A DNA stretch of 64,000 bases from Drechslerella dactyloides. Taxonomy: Eukaryota; Ascomycota; Orbiliomycetes; Orbiliales; Orbiliaceae. Below, piece by piece: positions 11,818 to 22,900 of the stretch (its first letter is position 1; every line of letters starts with the position of its first letter). The translations under genes and the position numbers were made by a program. The stretch is from assembly GCA_020064725.1 (NCBI GenBank), contig JAGTWJ010000008.1:1364001-1428000 (forward strand). The letters run 5' to 3'. The notes below the pieces were generated by a model. The model was given only the letters and a program-made list of their open reading frames with translations, did no database searches and had not been told where the DNA came from.

Positions 11818-13709
11818 ACGTCAATGATAAGCGAACAGATCAGACAAGTAAGTGGATCACCTTACCACCCCATTTTAATGAAAATATTAATTTTATTATT
11901 ATAATATTATAGCTTTGGGTTAGATATATATTAAATAGTTTATTTATATGTTTAAAATATTTTTTAATATGTTTGAATATTATATCTAGTTCTACTATAT
12001 TAACTGTAGTGTAATACTTTTTTAGAGTCTTTTTTTGACTATATATTGTCTTGATAGTTTTTTGGTTTTATTTATTTATACTATTTATTTATGGTATTTT
12101 GGTCTAGTATATTATTTGTTTAATATATGGTAAGTATGTTTTTATATTATATATATTATTTTTTTATTTATTATTATTTACTTAATATTTTATTAATAGA
12201 GTGTAGTGTTGTGTTTTTTATATATATAAATATTAATTAATATATTATAGTCTGTGTTTCTTTAGATAGCTGGTCTATAGCTACTAGTAGTAATATAGGA
12301 AAACTATTCTGGTACTGGGTAATCTGGTTTTTGATTAGGTTTATTTATAGATTAGTTTTTAATAGGTTTAATAGTGTTTTTGTAGTCTAAATAACTGCTA
12401 TATTTATAGTATCTAGATATGAATTTACTAGAATAACTATTAGTAATTATATATTTAGCTTTAATAAAACTTTATTAAGATTATAAGATATAATATTAGT
12501 TTTAATAAAACTACTATATATGTTTTTAAATATTATTATAGTAGTAAATACCTTATAGAATCTAATAAAAAACTCTAGCTTAGAAATATGATTAATATAT
12601 ATGTATATTAAATTTTCTATCTTATGGTTATATGTCTATTTTAATAGCTTAAAATAGTTAATATCCAGTAACTGAAGAATATATAATAAATATAATAGCA
12701 TATAGATTATAATAATCTTATGTTTCTAACAATATAGCTCAAAGATAACAAAGTGGTAGCTTTTATAATTATTTAAAATTAATAATTAGTAATCTAAAAT
12801 GTAGTACTATGCTATAAACTTATTAAAGTATTTTAACTATTATAAAGTAAGCTTATTTGTTGTTTAACTGTTATTAGAAAGTATAATAATCTAATTTGTT
12901 GATAATTTTGTTGTTGTATATTAGTTAGCTAAATAGTGTTGTTTAGTAAGGATAATAAATAGTGGTATTATCTAATCTTCTGTGTTTATTTTTTGGATAA
13001 TTGTTGCTTATTTGTGATTCTTAGGCTATGTTAGCTTAGTTTTATTATATGTTTTAGTATTTGTAATAATAATAGTTGTAGATATTATATCTATTATAAA
13101 GTTAGTCTTGTTAAAGTTGTAGATATTATTATCTATAATACTATATTTAATTTTTATAGTTTTTATTAACTAAAACCACTTACTAATAAATACAGAATCT
13201 TTATATTTCACTTATTAATAATTATATTTCCTGGATAAATATATCTATAACTTTAGATAGTATTTAATAAAGTTATTAGTTCATTTTTTACCAATATATT
13301 ATATACTATTATTACTATATATTAATAATAACTAGTTAACCATATTTTCTATATTACTTAGTCTAAGATAAAAAGACTGTATATATAACTTAAATATATA
13401 TTAAATAATAGTATCCTCCTCTAATTTTATAAAGTTTTATAATTTAGAGATATTATCATATTATAAAGAATAGTTATCATATTAGTAGACTAAGATAGTA
13501 TAAAAAATATTATAATATTTAGTAATAATTTGAATACTTAATTTTTGGTCTTTTTTTATAATTTCAATAGTTAAAAGAACTCTAGATTTAGTTATAGAGG
13601 CAGGTATTATAGTAGTTGTAGAGGTATAAGGTATAGGAGGAGTGGTGGGCACATAGGTGTGGTGAGGTGATCCACTTGCTTGTCTGATCCGTTCGCTTAT
13701 CATTGACGT
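11818..13709 (-). mobile_element. Fot1/Pogo DNA transposon 2, inactivated
   Basis: The element is about 1.89 kb between TA dinucleotides (11816-11817 and 13710-13711). The termini are inverted repeats of about 55 bp, ACGTCAATGATAAGCGAACA on the left and its near-complement ending CGCTTATCATTGACGT on the right. The TIR sequence differs from that of transposon 1 but keeps the same internal tandem-motif layout, so the two are related subfamilies. The coding strand is minus and heavily mutated, more than in transposon 1. Confidence 0.88.
12100..13703 (-). pseudogene. Fot1/Pogo transposase pseudogene, reverse strand
   Basis: The N-terminal piece at 13482-13703 reads ASITKSRVLLTIEIIKKDQ, then KLSIQIITKYYNIFYTIL, parallel to the start of the transposase at 7904. 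Further along the minus strand, near 12600-12680, the family block survives as LLQLLDINYFKLLK-stop-TYNHKIENLI. Numerous stops and frame changes intervene. The left limit is approximate. It is inactive. Confidence 0.8.
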
Positions 13710-13711
13710 TA

Positions 13712-14919
13712 AAGAAAATAAAAGAATAAAAAATATAAAAATAACAAATTTATTTATCTTATTCCTTTTTATATAATAAAATCTTATAAAATAATTCTTA
13801 GAATTATATATATAATATAGTATAAACTAGTATTAATTATATTTAATAATATATATATATTAAAAAAAATATTATATTAAATATTAAAATTTATATTATT
13901 ATTATTTAGAAAAATTTTAAAATTAAAAGATTCTAAATTTTAAATATTTTTTAGAAATATCTTAATTTTATGTTTAAAAATCTTTTATTTTTCTATAAAT
14001 TTTTTTTTTTAATATATAACTTTATTTAACTTAATATTAAGAAAGGATATTTTCTTTTTAATATAAAAAATCTAAGAAGATATTTTAATAGCTTTAGAAA
14101 TAGCTTTTAATAATTTAATTTATTTAATCTTCAAGAATTTTAATTTCTCTTCCTTTTTTTAAATTTGTTAAAGAATTTGATTTATTATAATTATATTAAT
14201 ATCTATTAATAAAAAAACCTTAGAAAAAAATAAAAATATTTATATTTAGAAATTATAATATAACTAAAACTAAAATATATATAAAATATATATTTTTAAC
14301 TTTAAGTAAAAAAAAAAAAATAATCAATATCTTTTTTATTATAAAACTCATATATAGTAACAAAATATTAATCTTACTTTTTAATCTAATAAACCTATTT
14401 AATATAACACTTAGAAACAAATTTTTTATAATAATTAATAGATATAACAAAATTATATTATATAAAAAATATATTAAAAAAAAAAAATATAAAATTACCT
14501 AAGAATATTAAGATTATACTATATTATATTTAATTATTTAATCTTATTATATATAAAAAACCTATACCACTTTATTCTATACTACTTATATCTATATTAG
14601 AATTAGTATACCACTAATTCTTATAAAAAAAAAAATAATATTATAAAATAATAAATATAATATTTACATATCTTATATAAACCAGATTCTTATACTAATA
14701 TCTAATCCACCTAATATATAAAATAATAATATATCTATATATTTTATAAATTAATCTTTTATATTAGATATATATCTATATAAGTATATCTTATATAGAT
14801 ATTAAAATTATATAAAATATATTATTATATAAAAAGATAACTTATATAATTTTTCTCTCAAAACAAAAACTGCCATATTAAATCAAAAACATATAACAAA
14901 CTATAGATTATAGATCATA
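13712..14919. other. AT-rich sequence, no identifiable gene
   Basis: The segment consists of A/T-dominated DNA between transposon 2 and the minus-strand LTR. The short reading frames here have no recognisable motif and the composition of chance ORFs in poly-A/T DNA. By position it may be the RIP-destroyed interior of the element whose 5' LTR is at 15253, but I could not match it to Gypsy copy A. Confidence 0.5.
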
Positions 14920-15253
14920 AATTAATTTTTAGTAGAATTATAAGTTATAAACCACTTAAATAATATATTAATATATTTTTATTATTTTATATATTAAATA
15001 TTATATATTTAACTAGTCTATTTTACTAATTAATTAATAATTTTTTTTTAGATTTTATTAATTAATATTTAAATTATAATATCTTAATAAATAATTTATT
15101 CTATTATTATTATTATATACTTTATTCTAATAATTACTATTATATTTAATATATATTTATCTTTTTTTATTAAGAAACCTGTACAGTAGTGATTGAGAGT
15201 CAGGGACTTTAGAGTGAAGTGCGTTCGACCCGGTCCTGGGCCGAAGTGTAACA
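14920..15253 (-). repeat. LTR-like repeat with an unmutated tip
   Basis: On the minus strand it begins TGTTACACTTCGGCCCAGGA at 15253. The first 70-80 nt (down to about 15181) have normal base composition, and the rest of the repeat is as AT-rich as the surroundings. It is the inverted partner of 7323-7670. The unmutated tip shows what this LTR looked like before RIP. The left limit is approximate. Confidence 0.7.
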
Positions 15254-15779
15254 GTAACATATAGTTAATAAAAATATTTTTCTAAATTTTTAATTATATA
15301 ATTTATTTAACTCTTTATTATTTAAATAATATTATATATATATAATAATTAAATAAAAAAAAAATTATATATAAAAATATTCTTATAAAATAATTTATAA
15401 AATATTTTAAAATATATATTATTTTCTATTTTAAAAATAATTAATATAATTAAATTAATTTATTTATTTTTTTAAAAATTTAAATAAAAAATTTTTTTTA
15501 TTAAAGATAATTTATTATATAGGTATATTATTATTTAATTAACCTTAATTTAAAACACTTTAAAAAATCCTAAATCAATTAATATAATAAATATTTTATA
15601 ATTAATTATTCTAATTATTTATTTTATAATTTTATTTCAAGTTTAGTCTAAATAATAAAATATATTATTTTAATTTCTATATTTTTTATTTTATAAATTA
15701 TTTAAATTTTAATTAAAACTAGTTCTTTAATATTATTAAAATAGATTTTATATATTTTAAAATAGTAATATATTGAATG
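15254..15779. other. AT-rich flank and island boundary
   Basis: A/T-dominated DNA without recognisable features, ending abruptly at about 15780, where balanced-composition sequence (GGCCGCAGGCAGCTGGCC and onward) begins. The edge marks the limit of RIP. Confidence 0.6.
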
Positions 15780-17012
15780 GAATAGTTGGCCGCAGGCAGC
15801 TGGCCAGGCTTAAGTTACGAGATTGAAGCTCCGGGGACGAAAAGTATGTATGTATCGATATCGCGATCGGAGGCTAGCTTCTCTATGTGATTAATTGATT
15901 TGGTCTATCGGTTATGCGTATATCTCACCATGCATTCTTTCAGACCATCGTACTCGTAAGAATCGATTTGCGGGGATAACAGTACTAGTATCCTAGATCT
16001 AAATACCGGGCATGTGATTCATGTATTTGTGATTCCGTACTCCGTGTATCTATAGCTAGCAGCCTGGTTCAGTTCACGGGGCATGGGGGTACGTAATATA
16101 CGCATGCGTGCGTGGCGCCCATTAGACTAGCCCGAAGGCCCCCTGTAGCCTCGGGGACGCAACCCCCCGGCGGAGAATATGCCTCGGGGCTATGCAGGTC
16201 ACTAGGTAAGCTATATATCCTGGTAGCCTGCATGTATGCGTGTCTTGGACGGTTGACATGACAAGGGATAGGATGGCGTACTGGCAATCAGTATTACGTG
16301 CATACCCATACGATCGATATGATATTAGTTCCGACATGCTGCGAGATCCAGATATCCAGCCACGCGCTAGCTTAAGATCGATATCAGACGCCGGGGCACG
16401 GGAGCACGTGAACGGCATTTCTGTACCAATCGGTAGACTGATTGCATGAGCGCCACTCTATTTGTATACATCCTGATTTCGTGTTCACTATATCCATCGA
16501 TGTATCCATCCTATATGCGACGTTTCACACCATGGGATATGAAACCAGGTATGAGATTTCGCTACTGGTAACCCTATAATTCAACTGATTCATTACAGGA
16601 AGATGATATGGAAATGAAGACAATAACAGATAAATGAATGGAAGACAGAGAACAGATACTAGATGTTGCCCGCTAGATACCAGTAAATGCCGCCATGACT
16701 CCTCAAACGCCGGTACCATCACGAATGCCACGCCAAATACACAATCTGCCCCGCCGCCTGTACACCCGCCTGCTGGCCAACTCGCACACACAGGTATATA
16801 TTCTAGTATTAAGAAGCTTCGCGTCGATAGTCTAGTATTAAAAAGCTTGCCGGTCTCGAGCTCAGTCCGTGAGTTGGCTGCCCACGGATACATGTCCCCG
16901 AGGCCGACGCGAAGCTTCTTAATACTAGACTACCCAAACTTTAAACACCGCGCTGTAATCATGCGCGATGATATGCATAGCGCGCGTGATCCGCAGCTAT
17001 AGTGGCACCGCA
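15780..17012. other. Transition region without a supported gene
   Basis: Balanced-composition DNA next to the RIP island. Overlapping short reading frames on both strands at 16069-17002 have no conserved motif and no consistent splice pattern, so I call no gene. It contains the small repeat cluster at 16802-16932. Confidence 0.5.
16802..16932. repeat. Inverted repeat with a direct partial copy
   Basis: 16802-16826 (TCTAGTATTAAGAAGCTTCG then CGTCG) is repeated exactly in inverted orientation at 16905-16929, i.e. 25 of 25 bases over a 78-nt spacer. A direct partial copy (TAGTCTAGTATTAAAAAGCT) lies between them at 16828-16848. The trio could form a cruciform or RNA hairpin. No mobile-element termini or target duplication were found. 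Confidence 0.85.
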
Positions 17013-17929
17013 CTACTGCCGGCTTTCGTTTCGATTCTGCTTGCGATGCGCGTCGAGGGCCTCGACGTCGTACGCTTCGGGATGCCCGCGTCCGCGTGCG
17101 GGCGAGAGTTTTTCGCCGCGAATGTTGATGAAGCCGATGGTGATCATGAGGATTAGGGCGACGACTTCGGGGACGAGGGTTGCGCCGACGAGGTATTTTA
17201 CGTTCTTGTGGTTGAAGGTTATGATGCTGACGTTGCGGTTGAAGGTTGAGTAGACGCCGTAGATTATGCGGACGAAGAGGGCGGCGATTGTGACGGTGAG
17301 GAGGGCGAGGGTCTGTCGATTACGCGTCGATTAGCTTTGATTCAAGTCACGAGAAAAAATGGGTCATCGGGAGATGGACTTACGTTAGATCCGCGCCCGC
17401 GCTTGAGCCAGCCGTACGCTAGGTATCCCGCCTGCACGATCGTGAGGACCAGGAAGAGAATCGTACCCGCCTGAATGCACGCCTTCGCCGTCCCGGACAC
17501 GTTCCCGCTGGAGTCGTAATTCGTCGAACCGTAGATGAGGAGCACCAACGCGACAATGTTCAACAGGCGGATCTTGCCGTGCAGCTGCTGCGCCGTGGGA
17601 CTCGCGAGCATGCCGTGGCGCTCAGCCCAGGTCGCGAACAGCGCGGACTCGCACTCGAGCAGGCCGACGTATCCGATGGACAGCGTGACGATAAACGCGA
17701 TCGCGGCCGAGGTGTTGCGGTAGTTGGACCCGTAGAAGACGAGCTCGGAGATGAAGCAGGCGAGGCGCGCCGCGCAGAGGAGGAAGGCGCCCCAGAAGCC
17801 GTAGCGCCAGGGGTAGCCGGCGCGCATGTACGAGATCCAGATGTAGGATGACGGGATCATGAGGATCGCAAAGATGGCGAGGAAGACGACCGACGTGATC
17901 TCGATCGAGGAGAAGGGGACGTGCGCCAT
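17013..17929 (-). CDS. DUF7702-like seven-TM fungal membrane protein
   Basis: Two exons: 17929-17384 and 17312-17013. Donor GTAAGT (17383) and acceptor CAG (17313) give a phase 0 junction and a 281-aa product. About seven hydrophobic segments are visible (roughly residues 7-31, 41-62, 72-93, 121-137, 148-171, 183-203 and 224-246), followed by a charged cytosolic-type tail ending ALDAHRKQNRNESRQ. The last two helices carry ALFVRIIYGVYS and EVVALILMITIGFINI. There is no cleavable signal peptide; the first helix probably anchors the chain. The layout fits the uncharacterised fungal integral membrane family DUF7702, distantly like RTA1 or rhodopsin-fold fungal proteins. This assignment rests on recalled family features. 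The substrate or ligand is unknown. It is divergently arranged with the DNMT5 gene, about 2 kb away. Confidence 0.75.
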
Positions 17930-19978
17930 TGCGGAGGCGGTGGTCGCGGACGACGCGTGAGTTCTGACTGGGAACTGTGTTGTTGATGTTGTATTTTGCG
18001 ATTGGTGGCGGGTAACTGGGAATTGAGGAGACGGCGTGCTTGTTTACAGGTGCTGCTGAAGTTGATGATTCGACTGTCGACGTTCCACGATGGTCTTCTT
18101 ATACTTCCTGGCGCCAATGCGCAGGTCTGCTAGTCAGCTATGCTGTCATAACCTATCGCTGCGAGTACGACCGAATCCGGCACCCGGAACTCTCTCCCGG
18201 GCAGCAAGACTCACTAGCGAAACTCTGTTCTTCGCTGGTTCTTGAGGCTCAGGGGGGTTACGGGGCAGCTATCCGACCCGATTAGTCAAGGAAAGCAAAA
18301 GCTTGTTCGACTCAAGCCTTCGCCCAGGCAGCCTGGCCAATCGAACTGATTACAACATGCCCACAGCATGAACGGGCGTAGCAGTACGTAAGCTACGTAA
18401 GACGACGGCAAGAAGTAGCTTGATCAAGCCACGAGCCGGTTAACCGAGGCGCCAGCGCGGCCGGGCAGCTCAGCCTCCAGTGCGAGTACGAGCGAAAGAG
18501 GAAAAGAGGCGTCAATTACCGTATTATATGCCAGTGCGCAATGGGGCTCTAGCAGGCAGACAGTTCCATTCGTGCATTCATGTAGGTTGATTCCACTGGC
18601 GCAATTCTTTAACCTCCCGTAGTCGGTTCCAGATGTTATATTGAACTCGTTGCTGATGCAGGTATTCCCGATAAAGTGTCATCGGTGACACCGGGCGACG
18701 TGCAGAGTGGGGTGCGTCGGCCTTACCTCAGCGGCTGCCGTTCCCATCCACTGTATTGGATCTATCCGAACGGATTGGGAAGGGAACGCGAATCGTAGGC
18801 GTAGATGAAAAATAACTCGCTGGCGCGATCACTGAACCATGAAGATCGGGCATGCGATTCGTCGTAGGGCGTATTCAGTGACAGACCATGAGGCTGATTT
18901 CGAAATTCTGAATTCTGGAGTGAAACAAAAACCGATGCGATGTAGTATAACGCAATCGCAATGGTGCTGCACCGTGTGGGCTGCGGACGTCGAGATGCAA
19001 ATGTCGGGTTCAGCCCTCCGGCCGGAGAAATCTGAGCTATTCGGTTATTGCGACTGGGAGTTGTGATCTCGATCAGATAAGCTAAGACAAAGTGCCAAAC
19101 CTCTGGTCCCAACCTTGTTACACCAAGTGATATGTTGGATAAAAATATGCTTTTCGCAGGACTCGACTATAGACTTTTAAGAACATCGAGTCGAATTCCA
19201 GACGTACTATTTCGCGGTCAGCGCAAAGCACCCGTATTCGCGAATCCGGTTGATATTGTTTGCTATAACGTTATTGATTTATCGCGCTTCGGCTGAGTGG
19301 ACGCGAGCCCACCTTCCCTCACTCGATCCCGCAGCCATATCTTTTCCTATTCAGTTGGTCCATTGCGGGCACGTTGAAAGATAAGAAAACTCGAGTTATC
19401 AAGTGGAGATATCCCATCGATATAAAATTCCTGTACATACATATACTGCCCCACCACCCCTACAGACAAGGTAAAATGATGTAGCCCTACCTACTTGGTT
19501 TAGGCTCTCGGTTCCAACGTAGTAAGAATGGGCCAAAACACTAGCCGCCAGCCGCAGATGCCCTGATCTTTACGCTGAACACGACTTCAACGCGCATGCT
19601 CAGCACTCCACCAACGTCTCCAGAACGACTGCTCAAATGCACCCGCAGAATGTATAAGCCGCTACGGCGATGTAATCGTTAAACCCTCTATTTTCCGCAC
19701 CCACAAATATGCGCCGCCGTGTTGCTGTCTCCGAGTCTTTCGTATTTCTTTGGCCTCCCTCGACGCGTCTCTTTCGAATCCAATCCTTCCTTCCTCCTCT
19801 TCATCCCATCGCTCCCATCACACTCCCTTCATGATAGCGTAGGACCGCAGGTTACGGCGCAATCGAGTTCCACCTTCCCTTTCATTCGATCTATCTTTTG
19901 ATATTGCATCTTCTGCAATCTATCTCTTTCTTTTTTCCCCATTCGTTTGACCGAGTTTTGAGCTTGCTCGCGAGCATA
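17930..19978. other. Divergent intergenic region
   Basis: About 2 kb separate the start of the membrane-protein gene (minus) from the DNMT5 start (plus), so it should hold both promoters. The last 260 nt before the DNMT5 start are rich in C and T (19720-19950), typical of fungal leaders. Short ORFs at 18040-19112 have no recognisable features. Confidence 0.5.
19720..19978 (+). promoter_or_regulatory. CT-rich leader/promoter-proximal region of the DNMT5 gene
   Basis: Long pyrimidine tracts (for example 19768-19830 and 19907-19945) immediately precede the start codon at 19979. Such tracts commonly surround transcription starts in filamentous ascomycetes. No convincing TATA box was seen close by. 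The assignment is positional. Confidence 0.4.
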
Positions 19979-22900
19979 ATGAGGAAAGGGGTCAGCGCCA
20001 AGCGACCGCGTGAAGATGCGGCCGAGCCTGTTGCAGCTGCGGACAACCGCGCCCCGGAACAGACGATTGCTGCTACCCGTCCGCGTCGTGCTCGTATCTC
20101 TGTGAACTACTCGGAACTTGCACTTGAGCCCAAGGAGGCTAAGGACCAAGTTGAAGCTCAAATCTGGCAGAGTAGACCTACTGCTCAGTTTTTAGAGTCC
20201 GTTTGTGGTAAGTTGATTGAAGCCTTCTCCGTCTGGGATACTGGTCGCTTGACATCATCGAGTCCGGCTTTTTGAGATCCGAAGTTCCGTATTCTCTCCC
20301 CCTCCAATGACGGTGGCGGAGTTGCAAACTCCAACCCGCCATCATCGACGGGCGCTGCGAATGCAGTCCTCTCACGTTTTCCAAGAAGAAGTACAAGATT
20401 CGCTAACACATCTTGTGTCACAACAGTTCCGAGGTTGAGTTCTGGTGCAGTGTCTGGAATTCTGCAACCCATCACCGGTGCTCTTAATTCGACTGCCGTT
20501 GCTCACAGAGCTGCTAAGAACAGCCTGTCTGCTGAAGTTCCACAAGAAAATGTCGTACCTCATCTTGGAAAACGCAAGAGGGCTGCAGTTCCAGCCCCCT
20601 CCGATGATGGCGGCTCGGAGTTTGAAACTCCGCCGCCGTCGTCGGAGGGGGAATCGGAATACGGGACTTCAGATCCCTCCGGAGACGAGTCCGACTTTGA
20701 CGACCCGCCCACTGATTCTGATGCATATAGTGATGCGTCTGCTTCGCGTCAATCCACGAAAGGGAAGGCGAGGACCAAGGTTGCGAAGGCGACGTTTGAT
20801 ATATTCAGGCACACGACCAAGAAGCTTCAAAAACTGAATGTATCCGCTGGCGCACACAGATCCGTCAAAATTGCCGCCGCGATCAAGGGTGCCCCCCGGA
20901 GCAAGTGGACGCCGGAGACCATCAACGAGCTGCCGCCGCTCTCATCCATCCAGGACATTTTCTTCGATCTAACGAAAAGGAACAAGTCGCTTGTCGAAGT
21001 ATCCAAACATCTCAATGACCGCCCGCTCCGAGTTGCAACCATGTGTTCGGGCACAGAAAGCCCCTTGTTGGCACTTGGGCTGATAACCACACACCTCAAA
21101 TCCATATTCGGCGCCGAGATGAAGATCGACCACGTATTTTCCTGCGAGATAGAGCCGTGGAAGCAGGCGTACATCGAGCGAAACTTCCAACCCCCAATCC
21201 TCTTCCGCGATGTTTGTGAGCTCGGAGAAGAGTATGCAACAACCGCATACGGAGCCAAAGTGAAGGTGCCCGGTGACTGCGATCTCCTGGTCGCCGGAAC
21301 GTCCTGTGTTGACTACAGCAGTCTCAACAATTTCGGCAAAGGACTGAACGACGGTGGAGAGTCCGGGCGGACATTCTGGGGCATGTTCAGCTGGGTGCAA
21401 AAACACCGTCCGAAAATCGTCATCCTCGAGAACGTCTGCAAGGCGCCTTGGGGACAGGTCGTAACTGAATTCGAAGGCATCGGGTACGCGGCCGGGCACA
21501 CCCGCTTCGATACCAAAAACTACTACATTCCGCACACCCGCCAGCGCGGCTACCTGGTCGCCTTCAACACGGACAACGGTGTTCTTCCAGCAACCTGGGT
21601 CCAGATGGTCAACGACCTGACCAGACCCGCTTCCGTCTCATTCGAGTCCTTCTTGCTGGAGTCTGACGATCCCAGAGTGTTGGAGGCCAGACAAAAGCTA
21701 ATCCGAGAGGAAACGTCCAAGGCAAAAGCACATGAATGGACTGCGTGTGAGATCCGGCATACTAACGCCCGGACAAGTGAGAACTTGGGTCGCCAGAGGC
21801 CATTAACCGACTGGCAAGAGTCCGGAACCACCAAATATCCTGACTTCACCTGGCAAGAGTGGGGCGGGATGCAGGTAGACCGAGTCAACGACCTTCTCGA
21901 CATCTCATATCTTCGCAATGTCAAGAAAGGGATGGACATTTCGTACAAGGCCCGCCTCTGGAATCTGAGCCAAAATGTCGACCGAGACACAGAGGGCAAG
22001 AGTGGTGGAATCTCGCAGTGCCTCACACCCACGATGATCCCATACCTCACAGCCAGAGGCGGACCGATGATCGGGGTCGAGCTGTTGTCTCTCCAAGGCC
22101 TGCCCGTCGAACAGCTCCTCCTAACCAGAGAAACCGAGGCAAACCTCAAAGATTTGGCAGGTAACGCAATGAGCAGCACCGTCGTCGGAACCGCTATCGT
22201 CGCTGCGCTCATCACAGGCAAGAAGCTCCTTGAAGGATCTGACCTGAAGTCCCCCACGTCGACAAGCACAGGCAAACACGCAGAGAAGCCTCTCGTCGCG
22301 CTACCCACACACCAGACTTTCAGCAATCTGGACCTTGCAGGCTCATCACAACTAAGAGTTAAGGATCTCTTGAAAATCGCAATGAGAAGCGCGAGAATGT
22401 GTGTCTGCGAGGGCCGATCATTGATATCCACGCACACTGCACAAATCTGCGACGCTTGCGGACACCGCTCCTGTACAAAGTGCGGAGGCAAGCCAACGCA
22501 TATGTACCACCCTCTGAACGATATCCAACGAATGCCGCCGAATATTTTTGAGAATGGCCTAAAGGAGATGCTGCCGATGACCGTCAAATTTGAAGGTGGT
22601 CCGAGTGCGCTCCTGGCAAGCATTCAGCGTGCCGAAAACCTGCCCATCAAGAACAAAGATTGGAGCATCTGGCAGAAACACGCTAGTGAAGCCTTATCAT
22701 CGACACTGACTTTCAAAGCGATGAAAAGGCAGGAGATCTGGCTTGTAGAGTATGAAAGTCCCAGGGCAAAACTCCACCTGATTCTTGATCCCGCCCAAGT
22801 TGAGTGGAGGCTGTACGTCAAGATTGACTGGACATCCGCAGAGTGGAAACAGCTACGTCGACTGTTCGCGGGGCCGATTGCGCAAATGTTCATGAAGACT

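Larger units (their letters stand above)
1..15779. repeat. AT-rich, RIP-mutated repeat island
   Basis: This block consists almost wholly of A and T and has no intact gene. Composition changes abruptly to balanced DNA near 15780. Short GC-normal islands survive at the ends of DNA transposons (around 6909, 7157, 7803, 9673, 11818 and 13709), around 9830-9880 and at 15181-15253. Translations of the block give retrotransposon and transposase motifs in which Trp codons are TAG, Gln codons are TAA/TAG and Asp codons are AAC/AAT. This is the signature of repeat-induced point mutation, a premeiotic process of filamentous ascomycetes acting on duplicated DNA. Such blocks are usually heterochromatic; that is inferred here. 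The left boundary lies outside the window. Confidence 0.93.

Noticed and set aside
1..15779. Centromere or telomere-proximal DNA
   Set aside because: AT-rich RIP blocks can be centromeric in ascomycetes, but nothing in the sequence distinguishes this from an ordinary repeat island, and no telomeric repeats are present.
16069..16893. Overlapping small frames of 72-122 codons near the island border
   Set aside because: Frames overlap on both strands without conserved motifs, and the sequence shows no splice structure joining them.
20185..20475. Minus-strand frame of 96 codons at the DNMT5 intron 1, resembling DNMT5 itself
   Set aside because: It is the inverted copy of exon 2 sequence, reported as a repeat. 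No promoter or further exons support an antisense protein gene.
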